Origin: CBDUEV01 sp965366365
Lineage (GTDB): Bacteria > Actinomycetota > Acidimicrobiia > Spongiisociales > JAENVV01
DNA: 19,608 nucleotides
Direction of reading: 5' to 3'
NCBI GenBank assembly: GCA_965366365.1
Contig: CBDUEV010000050.1
Span: 1-19,608 of the forward strand
The translations under genes were made by a program, and so were the position numbers. The notes beneath the pieces are model-generated. The model was not told where the DNA came from, did no database searches, and worked only from the letters and a program-made list of their open reading frames with translations. Positions 7,841 through 14,956 of the stretch are shown one piece after another. How positions within the stretch are numbered: the first letter of the stretch is position 1; each line of letters starts with the position of its first letter.

Positions 7841-8545
7841 ATGACCGCTAAGAACGCCACGTTCGGCGTCAGCTTTGGTGAGATCTTCTTCTCCGGAGTG
7901 CGCGGCTATTTCGCCCACCTCGCTCCCCTGTCGGCGGCAGGAGCCCTCACCCTTGGGACCTATTTGGTGTTCCGCCTCCAGGCTCAAGCCGCCCTCGACG
8001 CGGACAATCTGCTCAGATCGATCCTTCTCGACTTGGCCGGTCTCGTCGTGGCGAGCATCGTGGCATATCCCTGGTACTGCTACGCGTTGGACGCTCAAGC
8101 CGGGGGTCCGGTGGATGTGGGTTTCCCGTGGCGGACCTTCGGGCGGTTGCGGTACCAGGCGGTGGCGTCGCTCTGGTTCTGGGCGGGAGTCTTGCTCGGC
8201 TTGCGGTACCTGCTCGGTCTTCCCGCCATCGTCGTGGTGATCTTCTACGCCTTCTACGGATTCGTGGTGGCTGACGGTGCCGCCGACGGCGGCCTGATGG
8301 CCCTCGGCACGAGTGTTCGGATTTCGGAGGGTCGCCGGATTGGGCTCTTTGCCGTGGCCGGGGTGTTTTTCGTCTTCAACCTCTTCGGAGCTATCGCGCT
8401 GGGGGTCACGGTGAATGCGTTGACGGTGGCGCTCGCCATTGCCGGCCTGGTGGTCACCACGAATATCACCATGGTGTCGGGGGCGCGCCTGTACCGCCTC
8501 CTCCAAACTGGACCGACCAAGGACGAAAAGGAAGGAACCGAATGA
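7841..8545 (+). CDS. multi-pass membrane protein of unknown function in the PTS operon
   Basis: A 234-residue hydrophobic protein that I do not recognise. About six membrane segments are visible (approximately 27-45, 62-82, 107-122, 124-145, 166-187 and 190-213), with a short charged C-terminus ending KDEKEGTE. The ATG at 7841 has a strong AGGAGGG six bases upstream. The longer in-frame GTG start at 7769 would add a polar Arg/Pro/Gly stretch and lacks such a site, so it was rejected. The stop overlaps the Enzyme I start by four bases (ATGA), so the two are co-translated. It has no PTS motif. Its position between a sugar kinase and EI suggests a part in uptake, export or sensing for the same pathway, but this is only context. 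Confidence 0.8.
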   Translation: MTAKNATFGVSFGEIFFSGVRGYFAHLAPLSAAGALTLGTYLVFRLQAQAALDADNLLRSILLDLAGLVVASIVAYPWYCYALDAQAGGPVDVGFPWRTFGRLRYQAVASLWFWAGVLLGLRYLLGLPAIVVVIFYAFYGFVVADGAADGGLMALGTSVRISEGRRIGLFAVAGVFFVFNLFGAIALGVTVNALTVALAIAGLVVTTNITMVSGARLYRLLQTGPTKDEKEGTE

Positions 8546-10236
8546 TGAGGGTTGTGAGTGGAGTAGGAGCCTCCCGCGGGGTGGCGTTCGGCAGCGTGTT
8601 TGTTCTCGGCGGAGAGACGCCGGTGGTTCCCGATGTAGACGACCCTGGTGGCGCCTACGCAGAAGCCGCCGAGGCTGTCACCAAGGATCTCAATGACCTT
8701 CGAGAAGCCGCCGTCGAAAAAGGCCGGGAGGAGGCTGCCGAGATTCTTGGCGCCCAGGCCCTGATGGCCGAGGACCCGATGCTGGCCGAAGCCGTGACCG
8801 AAAGTCTGGCCGAGGGCAAGCGACTCGGAGAGGCCATCGACATCGCGGCCGACAAGATCTCGGGGATGCTGGCAGCCATGGAGGACGAATACCTGGCCGC
8901 CCGCTCGGCGGACGTTCTCGAGATCGCCGATCGCATCCGGCATCGGTTGGCGGGAACCAGTGCTGCCGGTTTGTCCGAGATCTCCGAGGAGACGGTGGTG
9001 GTAGCTCGCACCCTGACCGCAGCGGACACCGCCCAACTCGACCCGGACCTCGTTCTCGGTTTCGTCACGGAAGAAGGCGGACCGACGAGCCATGTAGCCG
9101 TGATCGCCCGGTCGCTCGGTATCCCTGCCGTCGTCGGTGCACCTCAGGTGACGGAGATAGCGGAAGGCGCATCGCGCATTGCCTTTGACGGCATCACCGG
9201 CGACGTCGTGTTCGACCCCACCGACGAGGTCGTGGCCGACTACACAGCTCGCGCCGCCGCCGCGACGGCCCTCGAGGAGGCAGCCAAGGCCTTCCGAGGA
9301 GTCCGAATCGAGTACCAGGGCCGGCGCATGTCCGTGGCGGCCAATGTGGGCGGCTCGGCGGACGTCGAGCGAGCGGTTGCTGTTGAGGCCGACGGGGTGG
9401 GTCTCTTTCGCACGGAGTTCTTGTTCTTGGACCGCCAGTCACCGCCCAGCGAGGAGGAACAGTTCGAGGCCTACTCCTCAACAGGGTCGGCCTTCGGCGA
9501 TCCCGTGGTCATTCGCACGCTGGACATCGGGGGAGACAAACCGGCCTCCTATCTCGACACCCCTCCCGAGGAGAATCCCTTCCTGGGAGAACGAGGCGTG
9601 CGGATCTACACCCGGTTCCCCGACCTCTTCACCTCACAGGTGCGGGCGCTCCTCCGGGCGTCGGCCTCGGGTGAAATCTGGGTCATGCTTCCGATGGTGG
9701 CGACCGTGGAAGACCTGCTGGGCGCCAAGAGTTTCTTCGAATCGCAGCGGACGGAACTCGAAAGGGACGGAGTCGAGATCGGCAGCCCCAAGATCGGAGT
9801 GATGATCGAAGTGCCATCGGCCGCGCTCATCGCCCCACAGCTGGCGCGGCACGCCGACTTCTTCTCGATCGGAACCAACGATCTCACCCAATACACCATG
9901 GCCGCCGATCGGATGAACGGCCAACTTGCCCGATACTCGGATGCCGCTCACCCGGCGGTCCTCAGTTTGTGTGCGTCGACCGCCCGGGCCGCAACCGCAG
10001 CCGGCATTTCGGTATCTGTCTGTGGAGAGGCCGCCTCCGATCCGGGGCTGGCGGCTCTGTTCGCGGCGATGGGTATGGACAAGCTGTCCGTCTCGGCGCC
10101 GGCCGTGAACCGTATCAAAGCGGTGCTGGCCGGCCTGGACCCCGCCACGATTGGAGTCGCCCTCGACGAGGCTTTGGCGGCGGAATCCGCCGACGAGGCT
10201 CGTCGGATCATCGAGGCCGTGTTGGACAGCCGGTGA
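8542..10236 (+). CDS. ptsI: phosphoenolpyruvate-protein phosphotransferase (PTS Enzyme I)
   Basis: A 564-residue cytoplasmic enzyme, full length for the family. It takes phosphate from PEP and passes it to HPr. The N-terminal half holds the HPr-binding helical domain and the phosphohistidine motif GGPTSHVAVIARSLGIPAVVG region, with H184 as phosphorylation site. The C-terminal TIM-barrel holds GVGLFRTEFLFLDR (286-298), IGVMIEVPSAALI (418-430), SIGTNDLTQYTMAADR (442-457) and the catalytic C494 in CGEAASDP. All key residues are present, so it should be active. The start overlaps the upstream stop (ATGA). HPr is encoded about 3.7 kb downstream in the same locus. Confidence 0.97.
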   Translation: MMRVVSGVGASRGVAFGSVFVLGGETPVVPDVDDPGGAYAEAAEAVTKDLNDLREAAVEKGREEAAEILGAQALMAEDPMLAEAVTESLAEGKRLGEAIDIAADKISGMLAAMEDEYLAARSADVLEIADRIRHRLAGTSAAGLSEISEETVVVARTLTAADTAQLDPDLVLGFVTEEGGPTSHVAVIARSLGIPAVVGAPQVTEIAEGASRIAFDGITGDVVFDPTDEVVADYTARAAAATALEEAAKAFRGVRIEYQGRRMSVAANVGGSADVERAVAVEADGVGLFRTEFLFLDRQSPPSEEEQFEAYSSTGSAFGDPVVIRTLDIGGDKPASYLDTPPEENPFLGERGVRIYTRFPDLFTSQVRALLRASASGEIWVMLPMVATVEDLLGAKSFFESQRTELERDGVEIGSPKIGVMIEVPSAALIAPQLARHADFFSIGTNDLTQYTMAADRMNGQLARYSDAAHPAVLSLCASTARAATAAGISVSVCGEAASDPGLAALFAAMGMDKLSVSAPAVNRIKAVLAGLDPATIGVALDEALAAESADEARRIIEAVLDSR

Positions 10237-10237
10237 T

Positions 10238-11749
10238 GTGAGCACGGTGCTGGACTCGCGCGTCATTCGCATGATTCGGTGGTTGTTGGATCAAGACGAA
10301 CCGCGCAGCACCGCGGCGCTGGCCGCCGATCTCGGACTGAGCCAGCGGGTGGTTCGCTACCGGCTGGCGGCGGCGGAGGCATTCTTCGACTCACAGGGCG
10401 TGAGCTTGACCCGCCGGAGGGGTTCCGGTTTGTTCCTGGTGGCGGAACCAGCCGACCGTGATCGGATTCGCGCCGAACTCGCCCAGCGATCGCAGGCGCC
10501 CCGGGTCTATGCCAGAGACGAACGCGAACATGTCGTTCTGGCGCATCTCCTGTGGTCGGCACCAGATCCAACCTCCGTGGATGAGTTGCAGGAAGTGTTG
10601 GAGGTCTCGAAGGCTTCGGCTCGACGCGACCTCCAAAGGGTTGAACCCTGGCTCCTCGCTCGATCCGTGCCACTCGTCCGGCGCCCCGGCGTGGGCATCA
10701 GCATCATTGCTGACGAGGTGGCCATTCGCCAGGCGATGGTCCAGCTGCTTCTGGAGGCGGTTCCTGAGGCAGTGCTTGCAGAGCTGTGTGTGGGCAGCGT
10801 CGAGGAGGCGGTGCTCACCAGGGTGAGGGTGCCGGCAGGAATCAGGGAACATCTGAGCACGCTGCCGTTGAACACCTGTTGGCGGCTCGTGGAGCGCAGC
10901 CCCATCAGTTGGACTCTGGCCCACGGCAATGGCGAACTCGTGTTTTCGTTGTACCTGGCGGTGACTGCCGCTCGACTGGCAGGTGGCAACAAGATCTCGA
11001 TGAAGCCCGGCCAGCAACGGTCGCTCGCCGATCATCCGGTCGCTGCCACTGCCGCCGCGGTGGCGGCTTCTTTGGCTGTCGCCCTCGGGCTCGAACTCAC
11101 CGAACAAGAGGTGGCGGGCATCACCGAGTACCTGCTCGGCTTGGCGACACTGGCGCCGAGCGAGTCCACCGAGGACGCTCCGCGGACCGGCGACATCGTC
11201 GATCGACTCCTGGCTGTGGCTGCGGAGAGAATTCATCCGACCTTGCTCGACGACATCGAACTTCGGCGGGGTCTCTCGGAACACCTTGATCGCCTGGCGG
11301 TTCGCCTTCGCTATGGGTTGCCGGTCCACAACCCCCTCTTGGACGAAGTCACCGAGCGGTACCCGGATGTGTACGAGGTGGCCGCCGGCCTGACCGAGAT
11401 TCTCGCCGAAGACCTTGGTGCCTCCCTGACGGCCGACGAGACGGGGTTCCTGACCATGTATCTCGCCGGGGCCATGGAACGTTCTCGGCTGCGGCCACGG
11501 CTTCGGGCGCTCGTGGTCTGCCCGAGTGGAATGGCGACGGTCTGGGTTCTCGTCTCTCGCATCCAGTCTGAATTCCCGGAGCTGGAGATCTCGAAAGTGG
11601 TCTCCGCTCGAGACTACGAAGCCGCCTTGGTTCCCCAGGTCGACCTCGTGATCTCCACGGTGGCGTTGCCCACCAAGGATGCTCCGGTGGCAGTGGTGAG
11701 CCCACTCCTTTCACCTGCCGACGTTCGCAAGATCAGGCATTTGCTGTGA
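10238..11749 (+). CDS. PRD-containing PTS transcriptional regulator (MtlR/LicR-like, without EIIA domain)
   Basis: A 503-residue regulator. The first HTH covers about 1-60 (AALAADLGLSQRVVRYRL) and the second about 95-160 (VDELQEVLEVSKASARRDLQRV). Two PTS regulation domains follow (about 200-305 and 318-415), with the PRD2 hallmark GLPVHNPLLDEVTERYPDVYE at 360-380. A GatB-like IIB domain follows (about 422-503), with C428 in VVCPSGMAT. The protein stops there; the C-terminal EIIA domain of typical MtlR (about 690 residues) is absent. At the usual phosphohistidine positions there is Tyr at 239, 298 and 408, and His only at 349. The GTG start lies one base after the ptsI stop; the longer in-frame start at 10151 lies inside ptsI. 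It probably activates the transport genes through the promoter directly downstream. Confidence 0.88.
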   Translation: MSTVLDSRVIRMIRWLLDQDEPRSTAALAADLGLSQRVVRYRLAAAEAFFDSQGVSLTRRRGSGLFLVAEPADRDRIRAELAQRSQAPRVYARDEREHVVLAHLLWSAPDPTSVDELQEVLEVSKASARRDLQRVEPWLLARSVPLVRRPGVGISIIADEVAIRQAMVQLLLEAVPEAVLAELCVGSVEEAVLTRVRVPAGIREHLSTLPLNTCWRLVERSPISWTLAHGNGELVFSLYLAVTAARLAGGNKISMKPGQQRSLADHPVAATAAAVAASLAVALGLELTEQEVAGITEYLLGLATLAPSESTEDAPRTGDIVDRLLAVAAERIHPTLLDDIELRRGLSEHLDRLAVRLRYGLPVHNPLLDEVTERYPDVYEVAAGLTEILAEDLGASLTADETGFLTMYLAGAMERSRLRPRLRALVVCPSGMATVWVLVSRIQSEFPELEISKVVSARDYEAALVPQVDLVISTVALPTKDAPVAVVSPLLSPADVRKIRHLL

Positions 11750-11811
11750 ATTGTCGCAAGAGTGCGCACACACAGCACATTGTCACATCCAATAAAAGAC
11801 GTATTGTCAGT
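11750..11811 (+). promoter_or_regulatory. candidate promoter and repeated TTGTC half-sites upstream of the IIC gene
   Basis: A -35-like TTGTCA (11780-11785) and a -10-like TATTGT (11802-11807) are 16 bases apart, in DNA noticeably richer in A/T than its surroundings. Three direct copies of ATTGTC start at 11750, 11779 and 11803. The first two extend to TTGTCGCA and TTGTCACA; the latter equals the TTGNCACA half-site described for MtlR operators in Firmicutes. The region follows the PRD regulator gene and precedes the IIC gene. The likely reading is an activator-dependent promoter for the transport genes. Confidence 0.6.
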
Positions 11812-11869
11812 GGCGCGAACGGCGCGGTTTGACGATGCTGTGGTCACCCGGAGGAGAGGAAGAGAGGGT

Positions 11870-13015
11870 ATGAAGGAGAGAATCCAGCATATTGGAGGTT
11901 GGTTGGCCGGGATGGTGATCCCGAACATCGGCGCGTTCATCGCGTGGGGTTTGATCACTGCCCTGTTCATCCCCACCGGCTGGCTTGCCAAGACCAGCCT
12001 CGATTGGGATTGGGACGCCATTACCGGCAACACGGTCGGCCCGATGCTCAAGTACCTGCTGCCCCTCTTGATCGCCTACACCGGCGGCAAGATGGTGCAC
12101 GGCCATCGTGGCGGTGTACTCGCCGCCGTGTCGGCGATGGGTGTCATCGGAGGCGCGGCCTTCGTCTTGGACTCGGGAGCAGCGGGCGACCCGCCCCAGT
12201 TCCTGGGAGCCATGGTGGTTGGTCCCCTGGCCGGTTGGGTCATGCTCAAGATCGACAACTGGCTCGAGGATCGGACCCCGGCAGGGTTCGAGATGCTCTA
12301 CAACAACTTCTCGCAAGGTATTGCGGGCCTCTTCATGGCGATGATCGGATATGTGTTCATCGGTCCGGTCATGGCATGGGTGGCGCGAGCCTTCGGAAAC
12401 ATGGTGGAAGGCATCACCGATGCAGGATTGCTTCCTCTCGCTGACATCCCCATCGAGGTCGGCAAGGTGCTCTTCCTGAACAACGCCATCAACCACGGCA
12501 TCCTGACCCCACTGGGGACGGCCGAGGTGGCCGAACAGGGCCGCTCCATCTACTTCATGCTGGAGTCGAACCCAGGTCCTGGTTTGGGTCTGCTTCTGGC
12601 GTACTGGGTAGGCGGCAAGGGCTTGGCCAAGCTGTCCGCTCCCGGGGCGATCATCGTGCACTTCTTCGGAGGCATCCACGAGATCTACTTCCCCTACGTC
12701 CTCATGAACCCGGTGATGATCGGCGCCATGTGGGCCGGCGGTATCTCAGCCGACCTGGTGTTCGTTGCGTTCGACGCCGGTCTGGTTGGTCCACCTGCAC
12801 CAGGAAGTATCTTCGCCTACATCAGCTTGCTACCCACTGACGGCGGCGCCGTACTCGGCGTCTTCTCAGGGATAGCGATAGGCGCGGTCGCAGCGTTCTT
12901 CGTGGGCGTGATCTTGCTCAGGTTGTTCCCGGTCAAGGACATGAAGGACACCGACACGGACGCTGAAATCGGCGACGCCGTGGACCACATCCCCGGATTG
13001 GTCAACCCCGCCTAG
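11870..13015 (+). CDS. mtlA: PTS mannitol-type EIIC permease
   Basis: A 381-residue integral membrane subunit that binds and translocates the sugar alcohol while IIB phosphorylates it. The mannitol-family signatures are intact: NNAINHGILTPLG (204-216) and GGIHEIYFPYVLM (267-279), whose Glu271 matches the substrate-binding glutamate of MtlA. SIYFMLESNPGPGLG (226-240) is also typical. There is no fused IIB or IIA; the C-terminus ends in a short acidic tail (about 356-381), and those domains are on separate downstream genes. The ATG at 11870 has AGGAG and GAGAGGG upstream; the longer in-frame GTG at 11762 would add an Arg-rich leader and cover the promoter. Substrate mannitol is the best guess; another hexitol cannot be excluded. 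Confidence 0.92.
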   Translation: MKERIQHIGGWLAGMVIPNIGAFIAWGLITALFIPTGWLAKTSLDWDWDAITGNTVGPMLKYLLPLLIAYTGGKMVHGHRGGVLAAVSAMGVIGGAAFVLDSGAAGDPPQFLGAMVVGPLAGWVMLKIDNWLEDRTPAGFEMLYNNFSQGIAGLFMAMIGYVFIGPVMAWVARAFGNMVEGITDAGLLPLADIPIEVGKVLFLNNAINHGILTPLGTAEVAEQGRSIYFMLESNPGPGLGLLLAYWVGGKGLAKLSAPGAIIVHFFGGIHEIYFPYVLMNPVMIGAMWAGGISADLVFVAFDAGLVGPPAPGSIFAYISLLPTDGGAVLGVFSGIAIGAVAAFFVGVILLRLFPVKDMKDTDTDAEIGDAVDHIPGLVNPA

Positions 13016-13026
13016 GGACAGAGAAC

Positions 13027-13062
13027 TTGGCGGGTGTCCGGCAAGCATCGGGCACCCGCCAA
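13027..13062 (+). terminator. strong 14-bp hairpin between IIC and IIB genes
   Basis: Positions 13027-13040 pair with 13049-13062 (one G-U), around an 8-base loop, in the 70-base gap between the IIC stop and the IIB start. The T-run of a classic terminator is missing and the IIB ribosome site (AAGGAG, 13075-13080) follows within 20 bases. It is best read as a partial terminator or mRNA stabiliser that sets the relative amounts of membrane and soluble PTS proteins. Confidence 0.65.
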
Positions 13063-13085
13063 ACTCTTCATACGAAGGAGTACGA

Positions 13086-13415
13086 ATGAGCGATCGAAAC
13101 GTCAAGGCGGCAGGCGACGTCAAGCTGGTCGTCTTTGCCTGCGAAGCGGGCATGGGCAGCAGCCTGATGGGCGCCAACCAACTCAAGAAGATGGTGAAGA
13201 AGGCCAAGCTCGACGTCACCGTGATCCATTCGCCGGTGTCTCAACTGCCCGACAACACCGACGTCATCGTCTGTCACAAGGGGCTTGCCGGTCTGGCCAA
13301 GGCGAAGATGCCCGAAGCGGTCGTCATTTCTTTTGAGATGTTCATGAATGACCCTGCCGTGAAGGGCCTGGTCGAGAACCTCAAGGCCGGGCAAGCGATC
13401 GAATCGGTTCTCTGA
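13086..13415 (+). CDS. PTS mannitol-type EIIB protein
   Basis: A 109-residue cytoplasmic phosphocarrier that takes phosphate from IIA and gives it to the incoming sugar alcohol. The active-site P-loop is C19-E-A-G-M-G-S-S near the N-terminus, matching the CxAGMGSS loop of mannitol IIB. The C-terminal segment VISFEMFMNDPAVKGLVENL also fits the family. It is a stand-alone domain, where many mannitol systems fuse IIB to IIC. The ATG has AAGGAG five bases upstream, and the IIA gene starts two bases after the stop. The gene is preceded by a strong hairpin that may tune its expression. Confidence 0.93.
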   Translation: MSDRNVKAAGDVKLVVFACEAGMGSSLMGANQLKKMVKKAKLDVTVIHSPVSQLPDNTDVIVCHKGLAGLAKAKMPEAVVISFEMFMNDPAVKGLVENLKAGQAIESVL

Positions 13416-13417
13416 TC

Positions 13418-13864
13418 ATGGCCGATCCCACGCCCGAGGTACTTCCACGCCAATCGGTGGTACTCGGCCAGACCGCGCCGGACATGGAAACCGCTATCGA
13501 GTTCGTCGGTGGGCTCCTGGTCGAGCGCGGCATCGTCAATCCCGGCTACATCGCCGGTATGAAGGCACGTGAGGAAACCGTGTCGACGTACCTTGGTAAC
13601 GGTGTGGCGCTTCCGCACGGCACCTACGAAACCAGGGACGAGATCAAGGGAACCGGCATCGTGGTGGCGCAGTATCCGGACGGAGTGACCTGGGGCGATG
13701 GGGTTGCCCACCTCGTCATCGGCCTGGCTGCCACGGGCGAGGACCACATGGCTGTGCTGTCCCAGCTCGCCGAAGTCCTCCAAGACGAGGATCTATGTGA
13801 GCGACTGTGGAAGACCGACGATCAAGAGTTCGTCCACGAAACGCTCAGCGGCGTCACGCTGTAG
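13418..13864 (+). CDS. mtlF: PTS mannitol/fructose-type EIIA protein
   Basis: A 148-residue cytoplasmic phosphocarrier between HPr and IIB. The phosphohistidine is H67 in NGVALPHGT, and the fold-typical opening (LPRQSVVLGQTAPDMETAIEF) and closing helices (HMAVLSQLAEVLQDEDL) are present. The length is that of stand-alone MtlF-type IIA. It starts two bases after IIB without a strong ribosome site, so translation is probably coupled. The HPr gene follows after 39 bases. Confidence 0.93.
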   Translation: MADPTPEVLPRQSVVLGQTAPDMETAIEFVGGLLVERGIVNPGYIAGMKAREETVSTYLGNGVALPHGTYETRDEIKGTGIVVAQYPDGVTWGDGVAHLVIGLAATGEDHMAVLSQLAEVLQDEDLCERLWKTDDQEFVHETLSGVTL

Positions 13865-13903
13865 TTCCCCAACTTTCGCCCCACCAGGAAGGACGAACCA
13901 AAC

Positions 13904-14173
13904 ATGGAAGTCAGTGCAGAGATCACGATTCTGAACCCCGCCGGGCTCCACGCTCGCCCGGCGGCCTTGGTGGTCGAGCGAGCCAAGGCCGTGAAGTCGG
14001 AAGTCACCATCGCCACCAATGGCAAACAGGCGAGCGCCAAGAGCATTCTGAGCGTTCTCGCGCTCGGCGCATCCACCGGCGATGTGGCCACGGTGACCGC
14101 CGTTGGCGACGACGCCGAGTTGGCTTTGGAGCGCATCACCGAAATCATGACTTCGACCGAGGAGGAACTCTGA
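13904..14173 (+). CDS. ptsH: phosphocarrier protein HPr
   Basis: An 89-residue phosphocarrier that accepts phosphate from EI at H16 (AGLHARPAA) and passes it to IIA. Ser47 in AKSILSVLALG is the residue that HPr kinase modifies in Firmicutes; whether such a kinase exists here cannot be seen. Length and motifs are complete. The ATG has AGGAAGGA ten bases upstream, a strong site suited to a highly expressed carrier. The stop overlaps the next start by one base (TGATG). Clustering of HPr and EI with one transporter suggests a dedicated or only PTS. Confidence 0.96.
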   Translation: MEVSAEITILNPAGLHARPAALVVERAKAVKSEVTIATNGKQASAKSILSVLALGASTGDVATVTAVGDDAELALERITEIMTSTEEEL

Positions 14174-14472
14174 TGAGGATGGACCAAGCGGCACTACTCG
14201 AAGCTGCCACGGGGTTCCTGTCGGCGCAGCCTGATCCGACCGGTCAGGCGGACCTCGTCTCAGAGAAGGGCGCCGTCGTCGTGGCCGCCGACGCCAATGA
14301 CTTCAAGGCCGCTTTCAAGCGCCTGAAGAAAGTGGAAGGCTATCGCTGGATCGTGATCAACCGCGAGGACCTCTTCGCCGCCAACACCTTGTCCGTGGGT
14401 TCGAAGGCTGGGATCGTGGACCAAACCGGCAATGTGCTCAAGTCGGCGGACATCCCCCGCAAGAAGATGTAG
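14173..14472 (+). CDS. hypothetical 99-residue protein coupled to HPr
   Basis: I do not recognise this protein. It is soluble and basic in its C-terminal half, with no membrane segment, no Cys and no His. A mixed helical part (about 1-25) is followed by a strand-like AVVVAA segment, a helix KAAFKRLKKVEG, a strand RWIVINRE and a basic end DIPRKKM. The ATG overlaps the HPr TGA by one base, so it is translated with HPr and closes the PTS operon. Close coupling to HPr suggests it helps, binds or regulates the phosphocarrier, but this rests on position only. Confidence 0.8.
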   Translation: MRMDQAALLEAATGFLSAQPDPTGQADLVSEKGAVVVAADANDFKAAFKRLKKVEGYRWIVINREDLFAANTLSVGSKAGIVDQTGNVLKSADIPRKKM

Positions 14473-14476
14473 CCGA

Positions 14477-14496
14477 CCGAAAACATCCTCTTTCGG
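14477..14496 (+). terminator. weak hairpin after the PTS operon
   Basis: CCGAAA (14477-14482) and TTTCGG (14491-14496) form a 6-bp stem with an 8-base loop just after the TAG of the last PTS gene. It is short and lacks a clear T-run, so it is only a possible operon end. The rest of the gap up to 14636 shows nothing convincing. Confidence 0.35.
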
Positions 14497-14635
14497 CGGA
14501 GCGATGATGTAGACGCGTCTCGCCGGGCTCGAGGTCGGCCGCGGCGACAACCACGACGATTCACGATATCGGCCGGCGCCCACTCCGAGAACCCGCCGGT
14601 CGAGTACCGTGGAGGAATACCCGAAGGGAGTCGCC

Positions 14636-14941
14636 ATGCGCAGCAATCTGCGACCACTGGAACGGCGAGTCCTCGCCATGAGCGAAGCAGGCCTCGACTC
14701 CACAGAGATAGGGCGTCGACTCAAGAGAAGCCCTGCTCACATCGAGCGAATCATCGACTGGACGGACATTCCCCGGTCGAGCCCAGCGCCGCAGCGATAC
14801 GGGAAGGCGCTCGAAAGGCGAATCCTGGCTCTTCGAGCCGAGGGTGAAACCTACGATCGGATCGCCGAGCGGTTCCGGCAGAGCAGTGGGTTCATCGCCC
14901 GCGTGGAGAGGTTCGCCGGCCTCCGGCCCGCCGCCGGCTAG
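14636..14941 (+). CDS. small tandem helix-turn-helix protein
   Basis: A 101-residue protein consisting of two similar halves, about 6-42 and 57-93. Both follow the pattern xxLERRxLAxxxxGxxxxxIxxRxxxSxxxIxRxxxx, which resembles the sigma-70 region 4/LuxR-type helix-turn-helix. The linker (43-56) is Pro/Ser rich. There is no sensory domain. It probably binds DNA, possibly with each half contacting one repeat of a site. The ATG at 14636 has AGGGAG five bases upstream; the GTG at 14609 would add nine residues but has a poorer site. It stands alone, converging with the transporter gene 15 bases away. I know no gene name for it. Confidence 0.78.
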   Translation: MRSNLRPLERRVLAMSEAGLDSTEIGRRLKRSPAHIERIIDWTDIPRSSPAPQRYGKALERRILALRAEGETYDRIAERFRQSSGFIARVERFAGLRPAAG

Positions 14942-14956
14942 CTGGAGGCGGGAGCC

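Noticed and set aside
7460..8506. 348-residue minus-strand open frame
   Set aside because: Antisense to the kinase and membrane protein; composition dominated by Arg, Glu and His, typical of a chance frame.
10391..11329. 312-residue minus-strand open frame opposite the PRD regulator
   Set aside because: Antisense to a gene with clear HTH, PRD and IIB motifs; no independent support.
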